Shown here piece after piece: positions 1 through 7,023 of a stretch of 34,193 nucleotides of DNA. Below the pieces are notes generated by a model, which did not search any database, was not told where the DNA came from, and saw nothing but the letters and a program-made list of their open reading frames with translations. The translations under genes were made by a program, and so were the position numbers. This DNA comes from Porphyromonadaceae bacterium UBA4262. Lineage in GTDB: Bacteria; Bacteroidota; Bacteroidia; Bacteroidales; Muribaculaceae. The stretch's first letter is position 1, and every line of letters starts with the position of its first letter. The stretch covers positions 55,220 to 89,412 of the forward strand of contig DGWI01000058.1 in the NCBI GenBank assembly GCA_002396085.1. The letters run 5' to 3'.

Positions 1-24
1 TGTACGCACCGCAGTGGAGAGAGG

Positions 25-66
25 AAAAGAGCGAGTTCGCCGCAAGGCAACCCGCTCTTTTTTTTC
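25..66 (+). terminator. Rho-independent terminator, left edge
   Basis: A 9-bp outer stem (25-33 with 53-61) encloses an inner stem closed by a GCAA (GNRA-type) loop at 42-45, followed by a T-run to 65. It would end a plus-strand transcript entering from the left. The minus-strand side also has a short T-run, so it may additionally stop slyD transcription. No gene is visible in bases 1-24. Confidence 0.75.
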
Positions 67-159
67 ATCCTCATGTAGACAAAAGAACATAAGAACATCG
101 GCCACACAACCGTGACATGATGTCCTTATGTTTTTATGTCTTTACCAGTCAGTCAGCAA

Positions 160-732
160 TCAGTTGCAGCCGCCGCAGTCGCATGAGCCACAGTCGCAAC
201 CGTGCTCATGGCCGTGATCGTGACCACAACCACATCCGCAACCATGCGGAGCAGGATTGAGTTCCTCGGGGGTGGCGTCGCGCACAGCGACGACCTCACC
301 CACATAGTGTACGCGCTCGCCCGCCAATTGATGGTTGAAGTCCATTACCACAACCTCGTCATTGATGCTCTCGACAATGCCATTGATGCGATAGCCGTCC
401 TGCGTCTGCATCGGCAGCGATGCGCCCACAAACACGCGTTCGCTGTCAAACTCGCCGTCGATGAAGAATGTGTCGCGCGGAATCTCCATCACCATGTTGG
501 GGTCCTTGGGGCCGAAAGCGTCTTCAGGGTCGAGCGTGAAGTCAAACTTCTCGCCGGTGGCTAGACCCTCAATGCCCTTGCTGAAAGCGGGCAACATGCC
601 CGGGTCCATGCCGAAGACGAACGTGTCGGGCTGCTCGCGGGTGAACTTAAACACCGATGCGTCGCCCTGTTCATCAGCGACGAAAATCTCGTATGCCAAC
701 TGCACAAATTTGCCTGCTTGAATCTTGTCCAT
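160..732 (-). CDS. slyD: FKBP-type peptidyl-prolyl isomerase, SlyD-like
   Basis: Cytoplasmic prolyl cis-trans isomerase and chaperone of the SlyD group, 190 residues. The first ~60 residues hold FKBP strands ('FVFGMDPGMLPAFSKGIEGLATGEK'), followed by the 'PEDAFGPKDP' segment that leads into the insert-in-flap chaperone domain, and then the return to the FKBP fold. The last ~28 residues are almost entirely Gly, His, Cys and Asp, a metal-binding tail like the nickel-binding tail of E. coli SlyD. The start at 732 (MDKIQAG) was chosen because a TAnnTTTG promoter lies at 770-777; an in-frame start at 783 would lie upstream of transcription. Stop is TGA. A role in nickel or zinc handling follows from the family; no hydrogenase or urease genes are nearby to name a client. 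Confidence 0.93.
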   Translation of the reverse strand: MDKIQAGKFVQLAYEIFVADEQGDASVFKFTREQPDTFVFGMDPGMLPAFSKGIEGLATGEKFDFTLDPEDAFGPKDPNMVMEIPRDTFFIDGEFDSERVFVGASLPMQTQDGYRINGIVESINDEVVVMDFNHQLAGERVHYVGEVVAVRDATPEELNPAPHGCGCGCGHDHGHEHGCDCGSCDCGGCN

Positions 733-769
733 TTCTATTACGTTTGGGTTGTTAAATAATTTCGGATTG

Positions 770-777
770 CAAAGGTA
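770..777 (-). promoter_or_regulatory. Promoter -7 box for slyD
   Basis: TACCTTTG on the minus strand matches TAnnTTTG and sits 37 bp before the chosen slyD start. Confidence 0.65.
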
Positions 778-790
778 ATACATTTTTAAT

Positions 791-821
791 GAAGAATTGA
801 GAATTAAGAATCAAGAATTGA
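791..821 (-). repeat. Degenerate AATTCTC-type repeat array
   Basis: Minus-strand units of about 7 bp related to AATTCTC lie just upstream of the slyD promoter. This is the most decayed of four copies in the window (others at 6983-7014, 11494-11524 and 18470-18499). Confidence 0.55.
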
Positions 822-832
822 CGATTTTTCGC

Positions 833-840
833 TATATTTG
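833..840 (+). promoter_or_regulatory. Promoter -7 box for the TMEM43-like gene
   Basis: TATATTTG matches TAnnTTTG, 26 bp before the ATG at 867. It is divergent from the slyD promoter. Confidence 0.65.
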
Positions 841-866
841 CAGTCGTTATCAACACAACTACACTT

Positions 867-2084
867 ATGGCAAGGAATTTAGACCTAGGTGGCCTGGGCA
901 AAGTCTTAGGACTGCCCCTACTGCTGGCTGGCATTGCACTGCTCGTCTGGAACGAATATCACCAGAAGCACGTGGCCGTTCTCTTCGACGAGGCCGAGCA
1001 GAGCCTGACTGCACTCAACGACACCACACGCATCAACCCCGAGTATGAGGGCTGCATGCTATACTTCGATGCCACGATGCACATTGGCGACACCGTTGCC
1101 GATCCGCTGTATGGCAACGGTGGCCACTTTCTGGCCGTCAACCGCAAGGTGCAGTATCGCCAGTGGGTCGAGCACCAGGAGAGCGAGCAGTATACCGACA
1201 GCGATGGCGATACTCACACGCGTACCCGTTACTACTATATGCAGGAGTGGGCCGACAAGCCCGTTGACAGCGAGGACTTCCATGGCAAGGGGTCTTATCG
1301 GTACAAGAACTTCGTGCTGACCGACATCTCTAGTGTCAAAACCTACTCGCAGGGGGCTAGCATGGGCCCCTTATTCCTACATCACCAACTCATCGACAGT
1401 GTGCCAGCAGCACCGGAGGGCAGTGTGCCGCTCGATGTGGACGATGCCACATTCATGGCGGCCATCGACAGCACAACCCATCATGGAGCGGTGACTTGCA
1501 GCCTGATGGGCGACACTCTCTACTATGGCAACCACCCCTACGCCCCGATAGTGGGCGATGTGCGTGTGGTGTTCAGCTACTACCCCAGCTGCCACGTCTG
1601 GGTGATGGCTCAGCAACATGGCGACCAGTTGCGCCCCTTCCAGACCAAAGATGGTTACTGGTTTACCCTGTGCCGCTTGAACACCAAGCAATTTGACCCG
1701 AAAGATGTCTTTGAATATGAACGTTCGGGCCAGAAGATGCTACGCTGGACACTGCGCATTTTGGGCTGGCTGATGATTGTGTGGGGCATCAAACAAGTGT
1801 TCGGTTGGTTCGTAGGCTTCATCCGTCGCATACCCATCCTGGGGCCAGTCATCGAGGCAGGCGTAGGAGCCATCGCTTGGGTCATAGGCACCTTGTTGGC
1901 TCTACTTGTCATCGGCGTGACATTCATCTGGGTGCGACCCTGGCTGGGCTTCACCATTCTGGGCGCAATCATCGTTGGCTTGGTGGGCGGCAGCATCCTC
2001 TATCGCCGTACTCATCCCGTCCTTCCGCCCCCTCTGCCCCAAGAAGCAGCACCCAAACAACCCACTCCGCCCCCACTGCCCTGA
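867..2084 (+). CDS. TMEM43-family membrane protein
   Basis: 405-residue integral membrane protein of the TMEM43 (LUMA) family, which also occurs in bacteria and has no settled bacterial function. One transmembrane helix lies near the N terminus (residues ~10-27, followed by 'WNE'). A large hydrophilic domain of ~260 residues follows, presumably outside the cytoplasm. A block of three hydrophobic segments comes near the C terminus (~295-385), containing the family-like 'RRIPILGPVIEAGVGAIAWVIG' run. The tail is proline-rich and ends in 'PTPPPLP'. The ATG at 867 follows a promoter and gives a complete N-terminal helix. It forms a single-gene unit between slyD and a repeat-rich spacer, and context gives no partner. 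Family assignment rests on overall layout and the conserved glycine/proline region. Confidence 0.8.
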   Translation: MARNLDLGGLGKVLGLPLLLAGIALLVWNEYHQKHVAVLFDEAEQSLTALNDTTRINPEYEGCMLYFDATMHIGDTVADPLYGNGGHFLAVNRKVQYRQWVEHQESEQYTDSDGDTHTRTRYYYMQEWADKPVDSEDFHGKGSYRYKNFVLTDISSVKTYSQGASMGPLFLHHQLIDSVPAAPEGSVPLDVDDATFMAAIDSTTHHGAVTCSLMGDTLYYGNHPYAPIVGDVRVVFSYYPSCHVWVMAQQHGDQLRPFQTKDGYWFTLCRLNTKQFDPKDVFEYERSGQKMLRWTLRILGWLMIVWGIKQVFGWFVGFIRRIPILGPVIEAGVGAIAWVIGTLLALLVIGVTFIWVRPWLGFTILGAIIVGLVGGSILYRRTHPVLPPPLPQEAAPKQPTPPPLP

Positions 2085-2145
2085 CCTATAGGTATCGCGC
2101 AGCAAGTGCCTCAACTGCACCCGACCACCACTGAGGCAACAACTT

Positions 2146-2222
2146 AAACAACGAACTGGAACAAATTTAACGAACTTCTCATTAATAATGCTTCGTTCCC
2201 GATTTGTTCCAGTTCGTTGTTT
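2146..2222. repeat. Perfect 21-bp inverted repeat with 35-nt loop
   Basis: Arms 2146-2166 and 2202-2222 are exact reverse complements. The left arm begins AAACAACGAACTGG. The sequence lies 60 bp after the TMEM43-like gene, so it may stop or stabilise that transcript, but no T-run follows immediately. A related, decayed arm occurs at about 3896-3928. Confidence 0.85.
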
Positions 2223-2416
2223 GTACACCAGCAGCACCCGCCGGCCACAATGTCCTTGATTTTGATTGTAGAAAGCATCAATCGCCTGACAACAAACACA
2301 TTAGTTTGGCTCCTGTCATCGAGAGTCTCCTGAAACAGTTCATTCGCAAGAACAATGCAGGCCATGTGCTGGCAACTCCCGATATTGTCCCGAAGTCTGC
2401 TAGCATCGGGAAAGAG
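2223..2416. other. Spacer without a recognisable gene
   Basis: Between the inverted repeat and the hairpin at 2417-2448 I see no coding region with a credible start, length or family match. Open frames across it run antisense into the alcohol dehydrogenase. It may be decayed sequence. Confidence 0.5.
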
Positions 2417-2448
2417 AATGGGCCTCGCCAGGTGAGGCGAAGCCCATT
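2417..2448 (-). terminator. Hairpin after the alcohol dehydrogenase
   Basis: Arms 2417-2429 and 2436-2448 form a GC-rich stem with one mismatch and a 6-nt loop, 26 bp beyond the dehydrogenase stop. The T content after it is weak (TCTCTTTCCC on the minus strand). The same stem recurs at 4008-4038 behind another gene. Confidence 0.6.
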
Positions 2449-2473
2449 GTGCATTATTCATTATGCATTGAAG

Positions 2474-3634
2474 TTATTTGTAACTCTGCATGTAGATGTC
2501 GATGAGTTCCTCGCGGTTGAGGAAGCGCGGGTCGAGGTCGAGCATCGCCTGGCCCGTGGCGCAGGCATTGTCGACCATGCGCTCAAAGTCGGCAGGCGTG
2601 ATGCCGTACTCGCTCAGGCGGATGTCGCTCACGCCGCACTCGCGCTGCATGATGGCCAGCGCGTCGAGGAAGTCGCTGGGGCGGGCAGCCTTCTGCTGCG
2701 TCATCTTCTCGGCCATCTTCATGTAGCGCTTCATCTTGTCGTTCTTGAAGGTCTTGAAGTAAGCCTGGCTGATGGCAATCAGTCCTGCACCGTGCGGCAA
2801 CTTGGGGAAGAATGCGCTCATGGCATGCTCTAGGGCGTGTTCGCCCGTGCAGCAACTGGTGCTCTCGACCATGCCGGCCAGTGTGCTGGCCCATGCCACC
2901 TTGATGCGTGCCCAACGGTTCTTGGGGTCAGCAACGGCGACGGGCAGATATTTATACAGGATGCGGATGGCCTCCAGTGCATAGAGGTCGCTAATGGGTG
3001 TGTGGGCCTTGCTGATGTAGCCCTCGGCAGCGTGGAAGAAGGCGTCGAATCCCTGATAGGCTGTCAGCCGTGGCGGCACGCTCATCATCAGTTCGGGGTC
3101 GACCACTGCCAGGGTGGGGAACACGTGCGGGCTGCCGAAGCCGATTTTCTCTTGTGTCTCTTCGTTGGTGATCACGCCCCACAGGTCGATCTCGGTGCCT
3201 GTGCCGGCGGTGGTGGGGATGGCGACGATGGGCAGGGCACGCTCAACGGCCTTGCCGCCGCCGGTGCCACCATGCACATAGTCCCAGAAGTCGCCGCCCA
3301 TGGCGGCGGTGATGGCGATGGCCTTGGCGGTGTCGATCGAACTGCCGCCCCCCAGGCCAATGACAAAGTCGCACGCGTGGGTCCGGCACAACTCGGCGCC
3401 TTCCATCACATGCGACTTGATGGGGTTGGGTAAAATCTTGTCGAACACGACATGGCCAATACCGGCCTTATCCAGTTGTTCCTCGAGGGTCGACAGATAG
3501 CCGAAGCGCTTCATCGAACTACCTGCCGAAATCACAATCAACGCCTTCGTGCCAGGCAGCGGCATCGTGGCCAGGTTCTTTAACTCCCCAGCACCGAACA
3601 TGAGTCGGGTGGGGATGTTCAGGCCAAATTTCAT
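2474..3634 (-). CDS. Iron-containing alcohol dehydrogenase
   Basis: 386-residue NAD(P)-dependent, metal-dependent alcohol dehydrogenase of the group III (Fe-ADH) family; it interconverts an alcohol and an aldehyde or ketone in the cytoplasm. The Rossmann-type N-terminal half carries the 'GLGGGSSIDTAKA' nucleotide loop (residues ~93-104). The metal site is complete: D197 and H201 in 'GFDAFFHAAEG', H266 in 'CCTGEHALEH' and H281 in 'LPHGAG'. The start at 3634 has an upstream AGAGGA; an in-frame start at 3739 would overlap the promoter at 3737-3744. Substrate cannot be read from sequence; related proteins are annotated as butanol, propanediol or lactaldehyde dehydrogenases. It is monocistronic, with a hairpin behind it. 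Confidence 0.92.
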   Translation of the reverse strand: MKFGLNIPTRLMFGAGELKNLATMPLPGTKALIVISAGSSMKRFGYLSTLEEQLDKAGIGHVVFDKILPNPIKSHVMEGAELCRTHACDFVIGLGGGSSIDTAKAIAITAAMGGDFWDYVHGGTGGGKAVERALPIVAIPTTAGTGTEIDLWGVITNEETQEKIGFGSPHVFPTLAVVDPELMMSVPPRLTAYQGFDAFFHAAEGYISKAHTPISDLYALEAIRILYKYLPVAVADPKNRWARIKVAWASTLAGMVESTSCCTGEHALEHAMSAFFPKLPHGAGLIAISQAYFKTFKNDKMKRYMKMAEKMTQQKAARPSDFLDALAIMQRECGVSDIRLSEYGITPADFERMVDNACATGQAMLDLDPRFLNREELIDIYMQSYK

Positions 3635-3736
3635 TTGTCCTCTCATATCGTCATTAGCATTAAGATGCTCCTTGACAGGGGCACCAAGGTTAATATTGTT
3701 GCAGGGGCAAAACCCCTGTATTTCGTTGTCACTCTG

Positions 3737-3744
3737 CAAAGATA
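3737..3744 (-). promoter_or_regulatory. Promoter -7 box for the alcohol dehydrogenase
   Basis: TATCTTTG on the minus strand. It implies a leader of about 95 nt before the start at 3634. Confidence 0.6.
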
Positions 3745-3804
3745 CGAAACTTTTCGCAATATTCCTATTTTTTGCAAAAAATTCTGCACATTTAGCACCG
3801 AAAC

Positions 3805-3849
3805 GCCCCTGCCTGGCGCTCTAGACGCCTTTTTTCCAGGCATAAGGGC
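3805..3849. repeat. Compound intergenic palindrome
   Basis: Nested complementary arms: GCCC/GGGC (3805-3808, 3846-3849), TGCCTGG/CCAGGCA (3810-3816, 3836-3842) and GGCG/CGCC (3815-3818, 3826-3829) with TCTAGA in the loop and six Ts after the inner stem. It lies upstream of the dehydrogenase promoter. The inner hairpin plus T-run resembles a plus-strand terminator, but no plus-strand gene precedes it. Confidence 0.55.
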
Positions 3850-3895
3850 ATCAAGGTTGCAATTTTTTTCATCACGAATGTTAGAATTAAAGATT

Positions 3896-3928
3896 TTTTA
3901 TTCGTTTGAGTTTGTTTAGTTCGTTGTT
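3896..3928. repeat. Decayed relative of the 2146-2222 repeat arm
   Basis: A TTCGTTTGAGTTTGTTTAGT-like run ends in AGTTCGTTGTT, resembling the right arm at 2202-2222. No intact second arm was found. Confidence 0.4.
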
Positions 3929-4007
3929 GAAGTCTTGCCCCCGTTCTGCCGGATTGTAAATCTGACTGAACAGGTTACCTGATTCTATTAGTGGATGTGG
4001 GAATAAG

Positions 4008-4038
4008 AATGGGCCTCGCCGGGGAGGCGAAGCCCATT
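4008..4038 (-). terminator. Hairpin after the secreted repeat protein
   Basis: Arms 4008-4020 and 4026-4038 have the same stem sequence as 2417-2448 and a different loop. It lies 24 bp past the stop of the 600-residue protein. Minus-strand sequence after the stem is only moderately T-rich (CTTATTCCC). Confidence 0.6.
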
Positions 4039-4062
4039 TTACACGTTGCAGCGATGGTTGAA

Positions 4063-5865
4063 TTATCGGACAATCACCTTGCGGCCATTGTGGATGTAGA
4101 TGCCGGCGGGCAGATTGTTGCCGCTGAACTTCTGACCCATCAAGTTGTAATAGGCGTTGTCGCCAGCCGTGGCGGCTTTCACCTCGGTTACGGCCGAGTT
4201 GCCTTTCTCCCAATAGACGATATTCGACGAGTTGCGCACGATCGTAGTCTCGCCATCCTCGCCCACCACTGGCACATCATAGTGCACCTGCAGGCCAATG
4301 CGGTTCAGGAACAGCGGGTTGTCGCCCATGTTGGTGCGGTAGAAGTAGATGCGCGAATCGTTGAAGTCATAACCTGTACTATAGATAGAGTAGGGAACAT
4401 CGGTCACGTCTTCCTCCAAGTCGTTGATGTAGGTGGCTGCCTCAAAGACAAATGGGATGTCATCGTCGGTATAGACGCTGTAGGCGGTGTACTTCAGGTC
4501 GATGTAGTTGCCGTCAACATCCTCGGGCAGAATCTTGAAGTCCAGGCAATTGTAGCCATCCTCGGTGCCGTCGTCAAACCACGAGTCCTCGTACAGGATG
4601 GGGTCGGCAGGCACAGCAGGCTGCAGGATGAACTCGTTGTAGACGGTGCCGAAGTCCATGGCGCAGAATACCAGGTCGGTGTCATAGACCACGCCCAGAC
4701 CTGTGGCGTTGTAGTTGTTGGGGAACTCGGCATCCATGTCACCCACAGTGTTGTCGAGTGTGATGGTGTTGCCGTTGATGGTGTAGGTAGCCTCTGTGAC
4801 ACCCTGGTGCACGGTCAGTGTCATGGTGTACTGCACATTGCCTTCCTCGTCGGTCTGTTGCTCAACGCCAGTGCTCATCCACTTGATGACCATGCCGCGC
4901 TCCTCGTTCTCGTCCCAATAGAGATACTGGTTCAGAGGCACGGTGATCTTGGTGCCATCGGCATTGATTGCACCCTTGACCCAGATGTCGCTGTTGGTGT
5001 CGTAGACTGGCTCGCGCAGATAGACGGTCTCGCCATCCTCGTCATAGACGATGTCGGTCGTACCCGTCTGCTTCATGATGGCGGGCGCGTCCCAGCCCTG
5101 GTAGATGTTGGCACCCGAACGGACGTAACTCTTGAGCAAGCCGGCGGGTTGCTCGCTGATGATGTCGGGAACAGGCACGGGAATCTTCTCGGTCAGCACC
5201 GTGTTCCACTCCAGGTAGCCCGGCCATGCGCCGTCGTCCTCGTAGCAGCATGCCAGACCCTCGGCAACGAAGTCATGGATGTTCTGTTCAAACTCGGTGC
5301 GACCACTAGTGCCCTGCAGAGTCAGGGTATTGCCCTCGATGGCATAGACGACCTCGGTGACACTCTCGTCGGTCTGGAAGCTCACCATGTTATTATCCTC
5401 GTTGATGACGGTTTTGCCCCAAATCAAGCGAATGCCGGCATCAAACTGATAACTCCACCCAACGGTTTGGTTCAGGGGTACGGTCAACTTGGTACCGTCC
5501 TCACTCAGGGTGCCTCGCGCCCATGAATCGCCGAACTGCTCTCTCATGCCGTAGACGAGGTTCTGTATATAGGCGGTCGTGCCGTCCTCTGCGTATACAA
5601 TTGTTGTGGTACCACTCTGCTGCTCGGCGTAGAGCACGCCGTCATACACGACTAAACTCTGTCCGCCACGGGTGTAGCGCACGGCCTCGCCCTCGGGCTG
5701 GTCGGTGATGATGTCGCTCTGTGCGTGACGCGGTGCCTTCTTGAGCGTGGCCGCAGCATTGTTGCGCAGGACGTGCTTCTGCGTCGTGCGACCATCGAAC
5801 TGCACTTGTGCCGATGCGCTTGCTGTCAGTGCAACCAGCATTGCTAGTGTAATAAATTTGTTCAT
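4063..5865 (-). CDS. Secreted two-repeat protein with C-terminal tail domain
   Basis: 600 residues, function not recognised. A signal peptide is clear (MNKFITLAMLVALTASASAQ, cleavage near A19-Q20). Two tandem domains of ~185 residues follow: residues ~51-233 begin 'DIITDQPEGE' and ~234-425 begin 'DIISEQPAGL'. Both contain 'IVYxEDGxTxY', 'GTKxTVPLNQ' and an acidic, Thr-rich beta-type pattern. A third, different region (~425-565) is rich in Asp and Tyr. The end, 'NAYYNLMGQKFSG..LPAGIYIHNGRKVIVR', is the ~30-residue tail seen on many Bacteroidales exported proteins and may be a sorting or anchoring signal. Acidic composition suggests an exported structural or binding protein, not an enzyme; this is inference. 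It is monocistronic with its own promoter. Confidence 0.85.
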   Translation of the reverse strand: MNKFITLAMLVALTASASAQVQFDGRTTQKHVLRNNAAATLKKAPRHAQSDIITDQPEGEAVRYTRGGQSLVVYDGVLYAEQQSGTTTIVYAEDGTTAYIQNLVYGMREQFGDSWARGTLSEDGTKLTVPLNQTVGWSYQFDAGIRLIWGKTVINEDNNMVSFQTDESVTEVVYAIEGNTLTLQGTSGRTEFEQNIHDFVAEGLACCYEDDGAWPGYLEWNTVLTEKIPVPVPDIISEQPAGLLKSYVRSGANIYQGWDAPAIMKQTGTTDIVYDEDGETVYLREPVYDTNSDIWVKGAINADGTKITVPLNQYLYWDENEERGMVIKWMSTGVEQQTDEEGNVQYTMTLTVHQGVTEATYTINGNTITLDNTVGDMDAEFPNNYNATGLGVVYDTDLVFCAMDFGTVYNEFILQPAVPADPILYEDSWFDDGTEDGYNCLDFKILPEDVDGNYIDLKYTAYSVYTDDDIPFVFEAATYINDLEEDVTDVPYSIYSTGYDFNDSRIYFYRTNMGDNPLFLNRIGLQVHYDVPVVGEDGETTIVRNSSNIVYWEKGNSAVTEVKAATAGDNAYYNLMGQKFSGNNLPAGIYIHNGRKVIVR

Positions 5866-5917
5866 AAGCTGTGAAATTAATTATGATTGGTTAATGGAAA
5901 AGATTCATTAATTACTG

Positions 5918-5925
5918 CAAAGTTA
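5918..5925 (-). promoter_or_regulatory. Promoter -7 box for the secreted repeat protein
   Basis: TAACTTTG on the minus strand, 52 bp before the ATG at 5865. Confidence 0.65.
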
Positions 5926-5986
5926 CTCAATTCAAACCAATCTCTTCTGTTAAAAAATCCTAATCAAAGAGGCTGCCCAACGAACA

Positions 5987-6020
5987 CAAAAAATAAAAGC
6001 ACTAATGCCACCATTAGTGC
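5987..6020 (-). terminator. Terminator of tRNA-Arg
   Basis: A 9-bp perfect stem (5999-6007 with 6012-6020, 4-nt loop) is followed on the minus strand by a T-rich run. It starts 10 bp beyond the tRNA 3' end. Confidence 0.8.
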
Positions 6021-6029
6021 CTTAAATTG

Positions 6030-6101
6030 TGAACCCGTGGGGAGTCGAACCCCAATCGAAGGAACCGGAATCCTTTATTCTATCCATTGAACTACGGGTC
6101 C
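6030..6101 (-). tRNA. tRNA-Arg (anticodon CCG)
   Basis: A 72-nt cloverleaf on the minus strand. The acceptor stem GGACCCG pairs with CGGGTTC (one G-T wobble). The anticodon stem AAGGA/TCCTT holds the loop TTCCGGT, giving anticodon CCG, which reads CGG arginine codons. The T loop is the usual GGTTCGACTCC. The 3' CCA is not encoded. It has its own promoter at 6138-6145 and a terminator immediately behind, so it is a single-gene unit. Confidence 0.93.
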
Positions 6102-6137
6102 AGAAGGCGCGAAAGTTGTTTTTTCGCTTTGAGGCTG

Positions 6138-6145
6138 CAAAATTA
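6138..6145 (-). promoter_or_regulatory. Promoter -7 box for tRNA-Arg
   Basis: TAATTTTG on the minus strand, 36 bp before the tRNA 5' end. It is divergent from the ung promoter 12 bp away. Confidence 0.55.
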
Positions 6146-6157
6146 CTATTTTTTTTG

Positions 6158-6165
6158 TAGTTTTG
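6158..6165 (+). promoter_or_regulatory. Promoter -7 box for ung
   Basis: TAGTTTTG on the plus strand, 30 bp before the ATG at 6196. It excludes an in-frame TTG start at 6163. Confidence 0.6.
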
Positions 6166-6195
6166 CAAAATGGTTCTCAAATTTTAAAGAATTAT

Positions 6196-6861
6196 ATGAA
6201 CGTCAAGATTGACCCTTCGTGGCTCGAGGCACTCGCGGCCGAGTGGCAACAGCCTTATTTCGAGCAACTCACGCAATTTGTGCGTGAGGAATACCACACG
6301 AAGCAGATATTTCCGCCAGGAAGGCAGATTTTTGCAGCCTTTGATGCCACACCCTTCGACCAAGTCAAGGTGGTCATCCTGGGGCAGGATCCCTATCATG
6401 GGCCAGGACAGGCCAATGGGCTGTGCTTCAGTGTGAATGATGGCATCCCCTATCCACCGTCGCTCGTCAATATCTTCAAGGAGGTGCACGATGACACTGG
6501 CGCACCCATGCCCGCTAGTGGCGACCTGACCCGCTGGGCGCGGCAAGGTGTGCTCATGCTCAACGCCACCCTCACTGTCGAGGCGCACCGTGCTGGCTCG
6601 CACCAGGGCAAGGGCTGGGAGCAATTCACCGATGCAGCCATCGCTGCACTCGCCACTCGCCGGCAAGGACTGGTGTTCATGCTATGGGGCAACTACGCCA
6701 AACAAAAGGGTCGCTTTATCAACCGCATGGAGCACTTGGTGCTCACCGCTGCCCATCCGTCGCCCCTCTCGGCCAATCGCGGCGGTTGGTTCGGGTGCCA
6801 CCACTTCTCGCAGGCCAATGCCTACCTCATTCGCCAGGGACTCACACCCATTGACTGGTGA
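6196..6861 (+). CDS. ung: Uracil-DNA glycosylase, family 1
   Basis: 221-residue enzyme that cuts uracil from DNA as the first step of base excision repair. All family-1 signatures are present: the water-activating loop 'GQDPYHG' (residues 63-69, catalytic D65), the uracil-specificity Asn in 'LMLNATLTV' (~N123), and the leucine-intercalation loop 'HPSPLSA' with H187. The length matches the family (about 220-230). The start at 6196 (MNVKIDPSW) follows the promoter. Downstream, msrC is separated by 162 bp made almost entirely of repeat arrays. Confidence 0.97.
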   Translation: MNVKIDPSWLEALAAEWQQPYFEQLTQFVREEYHTKQIFPPGRQIFAAFDATPFDQVKVVILGQDPYHGPGQANGLCFSVNDGIPYPPSLVNIFKEVHDDTGAPMPASGDLTRWARQGVLMLNATLTVEAHRAGSHQGKGWEQFTDAAIAALATRRQGLVFMLWGNYAKQKGRFINRMEHLVLTAAHPSPLSANRGGWFGCHHFSQANAYLIRQGLTPIDW

Positions 6862-6863
6862 TT

Positions 6864-6919
6864 GGTTGTCGGTTGTCGGTTATCAGTTATCGGTTGTCGG
6901 TTATCGGTTGTCAGTTGTG
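6864..6919 (+). repeat. Heptamer array 1, GGTTRTC x8
   Basis: Eight consecutive 7-bp units starting at 6864, 6871, 6878, 6885, 6892, 6899, 6906 and 6913. The consensus is GGTTGTC or GGTTATC, with two units beginning AGTT and the last ending TG. It starts two bases after the ung stop. Confidence 0.9.
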
Positions 6920-6930
6920 GCAGAAAAGCC

Positions 6931-6979
6931 GAGAACTGAAAACCGAGAACCGAAAACCGAGAACCGAGAACCGAAAACC
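6931..6979 (+). repeat. Heptamer array 2, GARAACC x7
   Basis: Seven consecutive units, GAGAACC or GAAAACC (first unit GAGAACT). Read on the other strand this is GGTTYTC, so the array is inverted relative to array 1. The two can pair into a long stem with one mismatch per seven bases. Confidence 0.9.
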
Positions 6980-6982
6980 AAT

Positions 6983-7014
6983 AATTCTCAATTCTCAATT
7001 TTCAATTCTCAATT
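6983..7014 (+). repeat. Heptamer array 3, AATTCTC x4.5
   Basis: Units AATTCTC, AATTCTC, AATTTTC, AATTCTC and a final AATT, ending 9 bp before the msrC start codon. It is the best copy of a family also present at 791-821, 11494-11524 and 18470-18499. Confidence 0.9.
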
Positions 7015-7023
7015 AAATGAAAG

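Noticed and set aside
2204..2833. Plus-strand open frame from the inverted repeat into the dehydrogenase
   Set aside because: Two thirds of it are antisense to a clear enzyme and its start lies inside a repeat arm.
3635..3739. Longer start for the alcohol dehydrogenase
   Set aside because: The ATG at 3739 overlaps the promoter box and the extra residues are not family-like.
3991..5526. 511-codon plus-strand open frame opposite the secreted repeat protein
   Set aside because: It is the mirror of a gene with a signal peptide, internal repeats and a promoter; the translation is Val/Asp/Gly-rich with no family features.
6864..7014. CRISPR array
   Set aside because: Units are 7 bp and contiguous with no spacers; no cas gene is present.
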